Assembly: GCA_021776145.1 (NCBI GenBank)
Contig: JAJFGM010000328.1
Location: 1 to 8,735, forward strand
Length of the DNA: 8,735 bases
Reading direction: 5' to 3'
Source: Kiloniellaceae bacterium
Lineage (GTDB): Bacteria; Pseudomonadota; Alphaproteobacteria; Kiloniellales; Kiloniellaceae
The translations under genes were made by a program, and so were the position numbers. Below the pieces are notes generated by a model. It was not told the origin of the DNA and did no database searches. It saw nothing but the letters and a program-made list of their open reading frames with translations. Below, piece after piece: positions 1 to 6,373 of this stretch (positions are counted from its first letter, which is position 1; each line of letters starts with the position of its first letter).

Positions 1-2900
1 GGGCGCAAGCGTTGAGCACCGGTCCGCAGGATGGCTTCCGTTACCGAGTCCGTTGTCCCGACAATGCGATCGAAGGTGTCGATCAGGACGATGTTGTTGT
101 TGACGACGATCCCGGCCAGCGCAATGACGCCGATGCCCGACATGACAATTCCGAAGGGCTGGTCGGTGATCAAAAGCCCCATCATTACCCCGATCGTCGA
201 CATGATCACGGCCGAGAGAATAAGGAAGGCGCTGTAGAAGCTGTTGAACTGGGTCACCAGAATGATACCCATGAGGAAGAGGGCGACGCCAAAGGCTTTG
301 CCGAGGAAGGCCCGCGCCGCTTGCTGTTCCTCGTCCTCGCCCTTGAAGGTGATGTTGAGGCGTGGGTCGATTTCCTGTTCCGTCAGCCACTGGCGGATCT
401 CCTGCACCTTGGTGTCGACCAAAAGGCCGGGCGCGACGTCGGCCTTGACGGTCATAACGCGGCTGGAATCGACGCGTTGCAGCATGCCTGTCTTGGGTTT
501 GGCCGTGCGCTCCATGAAGTTCGAGATCGGCACCAGTCCGGCGCTGGTCTGTACCCGAATTTGATCTAGATGATCGATGCTGCGAAAGTCGCGCGGCAGC
601 CGCACCACGATATCGATCTCTTCGGTGCTGTTGTCGGGCCGATACTCGCCGAGTTTCATGCCGTTGGTGATCATGCGGACATAGGAACCGATCAGGCTGA
701 CATCGGCGCCGAACTTGGCGGCCTGGGCGCGGTCGACGCGCAGCTCCCATTCGATGCCGGGGATTGGCCGGCCATCCTCCAGATCGACAAATCCGCCGAT
801 TTGCTGCAATGCCTGGCCGATGCGCAGCACCATCGGCTCGATCAGTGCCGGGTCTTCGGAGGCGACCTGGATCTGCACCGGCTTGCCGACCGGCGGGCCG
901 GCTTCCTGTTGACGCGGCTCGACCATGATACCGGCCAGAGGCTCCAATTCGCGGCGCGCCTCGGCGAGGATTTCGCCCGCCGGGCGACGTGTGAACCAGT
1001 CCGTGAATTCGAGTTGCACGCTGCCGATCAGATCTTCCGCTTCCTTGTCGTTTTGCCGGCCAGAGGCGGCGACGGTGGTCGAGAAAATCGTGTGGAACTC
1101 GCCGTTGCGCTCTTGCAGATCGAGGATTACCGACTCGACCTGGCGCATCAACTCGTCGCGCTCGTCGATCGACAGGTTGCCACGTCCATGCACCTGCAGG
1201 ACCGCGTTGTCGGGTTCGACATTGGGAAAGAATTCGACACCACGGCCAAATTTGGCGTAGGCGACCTGAACCGCGACCAGAAGCGCGATGGCGAGGAAGA
1301 GTACCGTTAATGGAAAGCGAAGGGCGAGACCCAGGATTCGCAGATATCCGCCGGTAAAGCCCGTGATCTTGCCGAGATCTCCTTGCTCGCCGGCATTGAG
1401 CGCCTGCATCGTCGATTGATCGGCCGCACCGCCGGCACGCCCAAAGACCGACCCCAGGGTCGGCACGAAAATCAGTGCCATGACCAGCGACGCCGATAGC
1501 GTCGCCAGCAGGGTGATGGGCAGGAATTTCATGAATTCGCCAACCACGCCGGGCCAAAACAACAAGGGTAAAAAGGCGGCCAGCGTCGTAGCCGTTGCCG
1601 CGATGATCGGCCAGGCCATGCGTTTGGCGGCCAAACCATAGGCCAGTCTGCGGTCGTGCCCCTCGCTCATTTTACGGTCGGCGAACTCGGTTACCACGAT
1701 GGCGCCGTCAACCAGCATGCCGACGGCGAGGATGAGGCTGAAGAGAACCACGATATTGACAGTCAGGCCTGCCGCGGCCAGGACCAGGATGCCGGTCAGG
1801 AAGGAGCCGGGGATGGCGATGCCGACCAGGCCGGCCGAGCGCAGGCCGAGCGCCGCGACGATGACCACCATGACCAGCAAGATGGCGCTAAGGACGTTGT
1901 TCTGCAGATCCGCCAGCATGGTGCGGATGCCGCTCGATTTGTCCTGGCTGTAGGAAACCTGAACTTCCTGCGGCCAGTTGACGCGCTCGGCTTCGACGAC
2001 GGCGCGTACCTTTTCGATGGTCTCGATGATGTTTTCGCCGGTGCGCTTGGAGACCTCCAAGGCGACCGAGGATTGGCCGTTGATGCGGGCATAGCCCTCG
2101 GCGTCCTTGAAGGTGCGTCGCAAGGTGCCGATGTCACGAAAATGCACGACAGCGTCGCCGTTGACCTTGACCGGCATGCTGAGGATGTCCTCGGAGGTTT
2201 CGAAGAGCCCGGGCAGCTTGATGGCGAAACGTCCCAGACCGGTGTCCAGCGAGCCTGCGGCGACGACGCGGTTCGAGCGCCCGACCGCATCAATGATGTC
2301 GCGTGCGTCGATGTTGTAGCTTTCCAATGCCAAGGGATCGACGATCAATTCGACCAGTTCGTCGCGGTCGCCGGCGATGTCGGCGCTGAGCACGGTGGAT
2401 ACACCCTCGACCTTATCCTGCAGGTCGCGCACCAGGCGCAGCAGGGTGCGCAGCGGCAGATCGCCTGACAAGGCCACAACCAGCACAGGAAAGAGGCTGA
2501 GGTTGACTTCATGGACCGTCGGTTCGTCGGCGTCGTCCGGTAGTTCCGGTTTGGCCAGATCGACTTTTTCGCGCACGTCCACCAGGGCTTGATCGGCGTC
2601 GAACCCGGCGTCGAATTCGAGCACCACGTTGCCGCCGCCAAGATAGGCGCGCGAGCGCATTTCCTTCAGTCCCTCGATCAGCCGCAGTTCCTTTTCCATC
2701 GGCTTGATCAACAACCGCTCGGCATCCTGCGGCGAGATGCCCTCATGCGTCAGGCTTACATAAAGGATGGGGATATTGATGTCGGGATCGGCTTCCTTGG
2801 GAACTTCGACATAGGCAACGGCCCCCGCGACGAGGAGCAGCAGCAGGGCGGAGATCACCGTGCGGGAGTGCGACATCGCCGCGTCGATAAGCGCGTTCAT
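1..2900 (-). CDS. RND efflux transporter permease, AcrB-like (C-terminus beyond left edge)
   Basis: Inner-membrane, proton-driven pump that should export small molecules through a periplasmic adaptor and an outer-membrane channel. The frame is open for 966 codons from ATG at 2900 to the left edge; family members run about 1020-1050 residues, so the last TM helices are missing. Visible in order: TM1 at residues 14-31 followed by PKEADPDINIP (34-44), first porter loop to about 335, TM2-TM6 (about 336-485), TM7 near 525, second porter loop to about 865, TM8-TM10 (870-940). The TM4 motif is VDGAIVVTE with Asp398; TM10 has GIVVNNNIVLID (930-941); the AcrB Arg971 counterpart is Arg964. The second TM4 Asp and the TM10 Lys of AcrB are replaced by Gly399 and Asn934. 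The start overlaps the stop of the adaptor gene (ATGA), pointing to translational coupling. Substrate cannot be predicted; a drug/solvent (HAE-like) pump is more likely than a metal pump, but this is inference. Confidence 0.95.
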   Translation of the reverse strand, partial: MNALIDAAMSHSRTVISALLLLLVAGAVAYVEVPKEADPDINIPILYVSLTHEGISPQDAERLLIKPMEKELRLIEGLKEMRSRAYLGGGNVVLEFDAGFDADQALVDVREKVDLAKPELPDDADEPTVHEVNLSLFPVLVVALSGDLPLRTLLRLVRDLQDKVEGVSTVLSADIAGDRDELVELIVDPLALESYNIDARDIIDAVGRSNRVVAAGSLDTGLGRFAIKLPGLFETSEDILSMPVKVNGDAVVHFRDIGTLRRTFKDAEGYARINGQSSVALEVSKRTGENIIETIEKVRAVVEAERVNWPQEVQVSYSQDKSSGIRTMLADLQNNVLSAILLVMVVIVAALGLRSAGLVGIAIPGSFLTGILVLAAAGLTVNIVVLFSLILAVGMLVDGAIVVTEFADRKMSEGHDRRLAYGLAAKRMAWPIIAATATTLAAFLPLLFWPGVVGEFMKFLPITLLATLSASLVMALIFVPTLGSVFGRAGGAADQSTMQALNAGEQGDLGKITGFTGGYLRILGLALRFPLTVLFLAIALLVAVQVAYAKFGRGVEFFPNVEPDNAVLQVHGRGNLSIDERDELMRQVESVILDLQERNGEFHTIFSTTVAASGRQNDKEAEDLIGSVQLEFTDWFTRRPAGEILAEARRELEPLAGIMVEPRQQEAGPPVGKPVQIQVASEDPALIEPMVLRIGQALQQIGGFVDLEDGRPIPGIEWELRVDRAQAAKFGADVSLIGSYVRMITNGMKLGEYRPDNSTEEIDIVVRLPRDFRSIDHLDQIRVQTSAGLVPISNFMERTAKPKTGMLQRVDSSRVMTVKADVAPGLLVDTKVQEIRQWLTEQEIDPRLNITFKGEDEEQQAARAFLGKAFGVALFLMGIILVTQFNSFYSAFLILSAVIMSTIGVMMGLLITDQPFGIVMSGIGVIALAGIVVNNNIVLIDTFDRIVGTTDSVTEAILRTGAQRLR

Positions 2901-4051
2901 GAGCCGAGACCGTCACCGCCACTTTTGCCGCCGCCGCCCGTGCCATCGCCGCCACCCATGCCGTTGCCGAAAGGGCGCAGGGTTTCGGCGTCGATGGGCC
3001 GGACCTTTTGGCCGTCCCTGACGAAATCCTGACCAACCGTAATGACGACCGCTTGCTCGCTCAGGCCGCTCAGCCACAAGCCCGCGGCATCGCTTTCGAT
3101 GACCGTGACCGGCACGAAACGCACCGTGTGTTCCGGTGTCAGGGTCTTGACGCCGACCAGGCCCCGGTCGTCGAGGCTCAGAATGGCCGGTGAGACATGG
3201 TGCGCCAAGATATGTGGCGAGGTCAGGCGCAGCTCGGCGGTAACGCCGTCGGGAATATCGAACTTGGGATTGGCAACCTCAAGTTCGACACGAAAGGTTC
3301 GCGTCGTGGCATCGGCGACATTCGAGATGAAGCGCAAAATTCCTTCGACCCGCGCGCCAGTGGTCAAGCGGGCTGTGCCGACCTGCCCGACTTGCAACAG
3401 GCCGATATCGCGTTCGTTGACCTGGGCAACGATGAGAATGGGATCGAGGTCGACAAGCTGGACCAGGCCGTCGCCGGTTTCGAGGTAGTCGCCGATTTCG
3501 ACCATGCGATCGTCGACGATGCCGGCGAAGGGCGCCTTGACGATGACATCGTCAAGCGCGACCTGGGCGGCGTGTACCGCGGCGCTCGCCGCTTCGAGTT
3601 GGGCCTTGGCACCGGCCAGCGAGGTCTCGGCTCGGTAGCCCTTTGCCGAGAGCTTCTTGGCGGCTTCATATTCGATGCTGCGCTGCGCCTTTAGAGCCCT
3701 CGCGTCGGCCAGGCGAGCCGGCCGGCTTTCCGGAGCCAGGCGGGCGATGATCTGACCGTCTTCAACCAGGTCGCCGCGCTCAACAGATAATTCGACGATG
3801 CGGCCATAAGTTTCGGATTTAACATTGACCATGCGCACGGCTTGGCTGAGCCCGCGAAGAACAGTCTCGGCCTGGTGCGGTTCGGCCACAATCTCGCGGA
3901 CCCGTACCATGGGCAGTCGATCGCTGTGCGACAAGTCCGCTGGCGGCTTCTTGGCTTCCGGCAGATTGTCGCTATGGCCGAACTGCCCGGACGCGATCCA
4001 GCCGACCGCGGCGACGGCAAGGAAGGCGGCAATGAAAAACGAGCGCTTCAT
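2897..4051 (-). CDS. RND efflux periplasmic adaptor (membrane fusion protein, HlyD/AcrA family)
   Basis: Periplasmic subunit that should link the RND pump to an outer-membrane channel. The 384 residues contain a hydrophobic N-terminal anchor or signal segment (about 5-20, after MKRS), a biotinyl-lipoyl half-motif (77-105, ETYGRIVELSVERGDLVEDG), a short alpha-helical hairpin rich in Ala/Lys/Glu (about 108-165), the second lipoyl half (168-200, APFAGIVDDRMVEIGDYL), a beta-barrel (about 205-278) and a membrane-proximal domain (about 280-355). No lipobox Cys is seen, so it is probably anchored by the N-terminal helix. Residues 362-384 form an unusual Gly-rich tail. ATG at 4051 has AGGAG (4064-4068) 12 nt upstream, a slightly long spacing. 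It lies 85 nt downstream of the padR stop and overlaps the pump start by 4 bp, so the three genes are likely one operon. Confidence 0.95.
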   Translation of the reverse strand: MKRSFFIAAFLAVAAVGWIASGQFGHSDNLPEAKKPPADLSHSDRLPMVRVREIVAEPHQAETVLRGLSQAVRMVNVKSETYGRIVELSVERGDLVEDGQIIARLAPESRPARLADARALKAQRSIEYEAAKKLSAKGYRAETSLAGAKAQLEAASAAVHAAQVALDDVIVKAPFAGIVDDRMVEIGDYLETGDGLVQLVDLDPILIVAQVNERDIGLLQVGQVGTARLTTGARVEGILRFISNVADATTRTFRVELEVANPKFDIPDGVTAELRLTSPHILAHHVSPAILSLDDRGLVGVKTLTPEHTVRFVPVTVIESDAAGLWLSGLSEQAVVITVGQDFVRDGQKVRPIDAETLRPFGNGMGGGDGTGGGGKSGGDGLGS

Positions 4052-4089
4052 GGTGGGGTTGCTCTCCTAAATCACTACATCTACCAGTG

Positions 4090-4101
4090 CGGTCATGATC
4101 G
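4090..4101. promoter_or_regulatory. imperfect palindrome between padR and the adaptor gene
   Basis: CGGTCATGATCG is a 12-bp palindrome with one mismatched pair around TCATGA, in the 85-nt gap between the padR stop and the adaptor start. On the minus strand a CTGACA element lies just upstream of it, but no good -10 follows at normal spacing. It could be a secondary operator or chance; it does not resemble the dyad upstream of padR. Confidence 0.2.
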
Positions 4102-4136
4102 TGTCAGTTGGCCGATTGTGTGAACCGGGCCGGTCA

Positions 4137-4694
4137 TTATTCGGCGACGAACCGCGCCGCGGCTTCGACTTCGGCGATTAACGTGTCGCGGTTCTGTTCC
4201 AAATAATCGGCCGCCGCGCCATAGACCGCCTGGCCCATGCCACAAACGAAGCGTTCGCCCGGCGTCGGATGCGCCGACGGTGTCTCCGCCTTGTCATCGC
4301 AGTCCATGCGTTGCAGGTGGCCGCGGTACCAGGCGATCCGCTCGTCGATCAAGCGTGCCAGGCGCTCGGCCGGCAGCAACTGCGCGAAAAACAGGATGAA
4401 CAGCAGGTCCGAGCGCACGCGGTCCGCGGCCGGCGGTTCCATCAAGGCGAGATGCAGCGCGGCGCGGCCGGCCTCGGTGATCGAATAGATTTTCTTGTCC
4501 GGGCGTTTATCTTGGCTTTCGTCCCGCCGAACCACCTTGCCCTCGCCGCAAAGAATGTTGAGCGCTGGATAGATCGACCCGAAACTGGCGGCGTGGATAT
4601 GCGCGAAGGCACCCTCTTCGAAGGCTTTCTTGATCTCGTAACCGCTTGCCTCCGATCGATTTAGGACTCCGAGGCACAAGGTTTTGACATCCAT
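4137..4694 (-). CDS. PadR-family transcriptional regulator
   Basis: DNA-binding regulator, 185 residues, with the two-part PadR layout. The N-terminal winged helix (1-80) shows SGYEIKKAFE (17-26), the recognition-helix region ASFGSIYPALNIL (36-48) and the wing KKIYSITEAGRAAL (67-80). A helical C-terminal domain (about 85-185) matches the dimerisation/ligand-sensing part of longer PadR proteins. The start at 4694 is preferred over an in-frame start at 4742 because MDVKTLCLGVL is where the family fold begins and GGAG (4701-4704) sits 6 nt upstream. It is first in the same-strand set padR, adaptor, pump. PadR proteins commonly repress neighbouring efflux genes and themselves and are released by small aromatic or drug-like ligands; that role is inferred from family and context. 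A dyad lies about 100 nt upstream of the start. Confidence 0.93.
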   Translation of the reverse strand: MDVKTLCLGVLNRSEASGYEIKKAFEEGAFAHIHAASFGSIYPALNILCGEGKVVRRDESQDKRPDKKIYSITEAGRAALHLALMEPPAADRVRSDLLFILFFAQLLPAERLARLIDERIAWYRGHLQRMDCDDKAETPSAHPTPGERFVCGMGQAVYGAAADYLEQNRDTLIAEVEAAARFVAE

Positions 4695-4768
4695 CTTCGT
4701 CTCCAGACAATTGGTCTTGATCGGCGGCGCAGAGCTACCCAAGGGGCGCCACGTGGAACGACAATTTG

Positions 4769-4797
4769 CATGTAGGGTGTTGGTATATGTTTGTCCA
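4769..4797 (-). promoter_or_regulatory. possible padR-efflux operon promoter
   Basis: On the minus strand TGGACA (4797-4792, 5 of 6 to the sigma-70 -35 consensus) is followed after 17 nt by TACATG (4774-4769, a poor -10, 3 of 6). The -35 falls in the centre of the dyad at 4782-4806, which is the geometry expected for autorepression. Initiation near 4762 would give a leader of about 68 nt. The weak -10 keeps confidence low. Confidence 0.28.
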
Positions 4798-4806
4798 GCA
4801 TATATC
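4782..4806. promoter_or_regulatory. candidate PadR operator (AT-rich dyad)
   Basis: GGTATATG (4782-4789) and CATATATC (4799-4806) form an inverted repeat with 7 of 8 pairs matching and a 9-nt spacer; the inner TATATG/CATATA pair is perfect. Outer TTGGT (4780-4784) and ACCAA (4809-4813) add a second, offset complementary pair. Arm size and spacing fit a dimeric winged-helix regulator. It is about 100 bp upstream of padR and 150 bp upstream of the FlgC-like gene, so it could control either. Assignment to this PadR protein is inference from proximity. Confidence 0.45.
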
Positions 4807-4821
4807 GAACCAATATATAGG

Positions 4822-4842
4822 CCGGCTGGAGAAATAAGCCGG
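4822..4842. other. short inverted repeat upstream of the FlgC-like gene
   Basis: CCGGCT (4822-4827) and AGCCGG (4837-4842) form a 6-bp stem with a 9-nt loop. No T-tract follows on either strand, so it is not a normal intrinsic terminator. From about 4852 to 4920 the DNA is strongly AT-rich. TTGTCA (4844-4849) and TACAAT (4870-4875) resemble sigma-70 elements, but their 20-nt spacing is too long for a confident promoter call. Confidence 0.25.
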
Positions 4843-4942
4843 GTTGTCAGGCATTTGAATTAAAAATAGTACAATTATCGTTTAAAAACAAAAAGTTGCA
4901 GTATTTGTTTGGATGTATTAGTTTGGCTTGGGGAGGTGAATT

Positions 4943-4950
4943 GGAGGAGG
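4943..4950 (+). promoter_or_regulatory. strong Shine-Dalgarno setting the TTG start of the FlgC-like gene
   Basis: GGAGGAGG ends 8 nt before TTG at 4959. It decides the start: the same frame is open back to a TTG at 4896, but that longer form would add residues unlike any FlgB/FlgC N-terminus, whereas 4959 gives MSIYTSLSGL, the normal family beginning. Confidence 0.7.
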
Positions 4951-4958
4951 CGCGAGCC

Positions 4959-5351
4959 TTGTCGATCTATACGTCACTTTCTGGTCTTGTCGCTGCCTCG
5001 ACGCGGTTGTCGGTGTCGGCGGACAACGTTGCCAACATGCGCAGCCTGGGCTTCCAGACGGCCGCCGACGGCAGCGATAATGGTGGTTTTCGGCCCAAGC
5101 AGGTGCAGCAGACATCGGTCGCCGGCGGCGGCGTCATAGCCCGTCCCCTGTTCGTCGATCCCGCCTCGGTTCAAGCCTACGAGCCGGGCAGTCCCGACGC
5201 CAACGCCGAGGGCCTCGTGCCGCGTCCGAACGTCGATCTGGGCGAAGAATTCGTCAATCAGATCCTCGCCGAACAGGCCTATAAGGCCAGTGCAAAGATG
5301 ATCCAGGCCGAGGAAAAACACTCGGATGTCTTGCTCAACCTGATCTCTTGA
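4959..5351 (+). CDS. FlgC-like flagellar proximal rod protein (stand-alone)
   Basis: Probable axial flagellar protein of 130 residues, close to FlgC length (about 134-140). The N-terminal helix MSIYTSLSGLVAASTRLSVS then ADNVAN (1-26) matches the flagellar rod/hook N-terminal domain. A middle part (GFRPKQVQQT, then YEPGSPDANAEGLV, 74-87) follows FlgC order, and PNVDLGEEFVNQILAEQAYK (90-109) plus a terminal helix match the rod C-terminal domain. In FlgC the two terminal helices pair in the rod, and export is by the flagellar type III apparatus without a cleaved signal. The usual asparagine/TPG turn after NVAN is replaced by MRSLGFQ. No flgB, fliE or other flagellar gene is in the window; neighbours are an efflux locus and bluB. 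It may be a second FlgC copy, a relocated flgC, or a paralogue with another axial role. It starts at TTG and converges on bluB with a 25-nt gap. Confidence 0.85.
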   Translation: MSIYTSLSGLVAASTRLSVSADNVANMRSLGFQTAADGSDNGGFRPKQVQQTSVAGGGVIARPLFVDPASVQAYEPGSPDANAEGLVPRPNVDLGEEFVNQILAEQAYKASAKMIQAEEKHSDVLLNLIS

Positions 5352-5376
5352 GCCGTCCAATGCGTCGTGGGCCCGC

Positions 5377-6036
5377 CTATCGCAGCAGCAGATTGGCGCG
5401 ATAGTCCTCGCGCTTTTCCCATTGTAGCCGCTCGAGTTCGGGGTCGATGTGCTCTTCCTGCGGGTATCCCAAGCAGAGATAGGCGACGAGATCCCAGGCT
5501 TCCGGCAGGTCGAGATCGCGCCGAACCGCTTCCGGATCGAGGATCGAGACCCAGCCGACGCCGACAGCGTGGCTGCGCGCGGCCAGCCACAGGTTCTGTA
5601 CGGCGGCGACGACGGAATAGCGTAGGGTCTCCGGCATGGTGCGGCTGCCCAACCCCTTGCCGCGGCCGGTCTCGGCGTCGCAGAAGACCGCCAGATGCAC
5701 CGGCGCCTCGCTGAGGCCTTCGAGCTTCAGCTTCGCGTAGAGCTTCGCATCGTTACCGTGATAGTTGTCGAGGGCGGCGCGGTTCTCCTGTTCGAAGTTC
5801 TTTCGCACCGCCGCCCGGCGCGGCGCACCCTCGACCAAGACGAACCGCCAGGGTTGGCTTAGGCCGACAGAGGGGGCAAGCGAGGCGGCTTTCAACAGCG
5901 CCTCCAGCAGATTTTCGGGGAGCGCCTTGCGACGGAATCGGCGGACGTCGCGCCGCCAGCGGAAAAGCGCGTTGAGTTGCAGGCGGAAGGCCTCGTCGAA
6001 GTCGGGTGGTGTCAAGGTGGCGTTGGCACTTGGCAT
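5377..6036 (-). CDS. bluB: 5,6-dimethylbenzimidazole synthase BluB
   Basis: Oxygen-dependent, nitroreductase-fold flavoenzyme that breaks down FMNH2 to 5,6-dimethylbenzimidazole, the lower ligand of cobalamin, in the cytoplasm. The 219 residues match BluB throughout: RWRRDVRRFR (27-36), ASLAPSVGLSQPWRFVLVEG (51-70), LKLEGLSEAPVHLAVFCD (103-120), GLGSRTMPETLRYSVVAAVQ (128-147), GWVSILDPE (161-169) and VAYLCLGYP (184-192). Asp30 and Ser164 align with the Asp and Ser known to be essential in Sinorhizobium BluB. The frame is open further upstream to 6327, but ATG at 6036 gives the family-length protein; its ribosome site is weak. It stands alone, divergent from ppx and convergent with the FlgC-like gene, with no other cob gene here. 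The cell therefore probably makes or remodels B12 using genes elsewhere. Confidence 0.95.
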   Translation of the reverse strand: MPSANATLTPPDFDEAFRLQLNALFRWRRDVRRFRRKALPENLLEALLKAASLAPSVGLSQPWRFVLVEGAPRRAAVRKNFEQENRAALDNYHGNDAKLYAKLKLEGLSEAPVHLAVFCDAETGRGKGLGSRTMPETLRYSVVAAVQNLWLAARSHAVGVGWVSILDPEAVRRDLDLPEAWDLVAYLCLGYPQEEHIDPELERLQWEKREDYRANLLLR

Positions 6037-6373
6037 GGCCGGGACCAGTATGGTAGGGGCGGGAACCTGATGGATGTTGAAGTGCAGTTTAAGGCTGTCT
6101 TCGCCAATATGGGAACATTTAGATAGCGCCCAGGGATCGCCGCTTGCGGACCATGGTGCGCAGTAATAAGCAATTGTGCCTCGCGGAGTCGCGGTGTTCC
6201 CATCGGGCTGGCGCGGCACTTTGACACATTTCGGTAACATTCGACGTGCTATCTCTTGCTCCCAGTCATGAAACCCATGCGATCGACCGATAAAAAACCA
6301 AGACGCGCCGGATTCTATCAGCCGCAAGCTAAGTCACCGGTCGCTGGCGCGGCGGGGATGACAGGACAGGCAC
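6037..6373. other. bluB-ppx divergent intergenic region
   Basis: 337 bp separating two divergent starts, with no gene I can support. A perfect TTGACA lies at 6221-6226 on the plus strand, but no acceptable -10 occurs 16-18 nt downstream (nearest is TGCTAT at 6247, 20 nt away), so a ppx promoter is only suggested. On the minus strand I see no strong promoter and none of the conserved cobalamin-riboswitch segments (B12 box, CCCGCAACTGT-like core). The minus frame is open through much of the region but has no family similarity or good start. Confidence 0.5.
6126..6161 (-). other. potential hairpin in the bluB leader
   Basis: GCGCCCA (6126-6132) pairs with TGGTGCGC (6154-6161), giving 7 pairs with one bulged base, around a GC-rich loop holding further self-complementary bases (CCGC/GCGG). 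In a bluB transcript it would lie about 90-125 nt before the start codon. No known riboswitch class is recognised; it may simply be chance in GC-rich DNA. Confidence 0.2.

Noticed and set aside
570..1310. 246-codon plus-strand open frame
   Set aside because: It is antisense to the RND pump, whose frame is uninterrupted and matches the family along its length; long opposite frames are common over GC-rich genes.
1656..2468. 270-codon plus-strand open frame
   Set aside because: Antisense shadow of the RND pump; Asp/Gln/His/Ala-rich composition with no domain features.
3197..3694. 165-codon plus-strand open frame
   Set aside because: Antisense shadow of the adaptor gene, no ribosome site or family similarity.
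4749..4756. CCACGTGG palindrome upstream of padR
   Set aside because: A single 8-bp palindrome with no second copy or positional logic; not enough for an operator call.
4896..4958. N-terminal extension of the FlgC-like gene from TTG 4896
   Set aside because: The extra residues do not match flagellar rod proteins, and GGAGGAGG correctly spaced before TTG 4959 marks the start.
5352..5376. Terminator between the FlgC-like gene and bluB
   Set aside because: The 25-nt gap has no stem followed by a T-tract on either strand.
6150..6215. Cobalamin riboswitch upstream of bluB (GGGAACACCG resembles a conserved segment)
   Set aside because: The downstream CCCGCAACTGT-like core and the B12 box are missing, so the match is to one short common motif only.
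6037..6327. Upstream extension of the bluB frame by 97 codons
   Set aside because: It would make the protein far longer than the family and shows no conserved sequence; ATG 6036 gives normal length.
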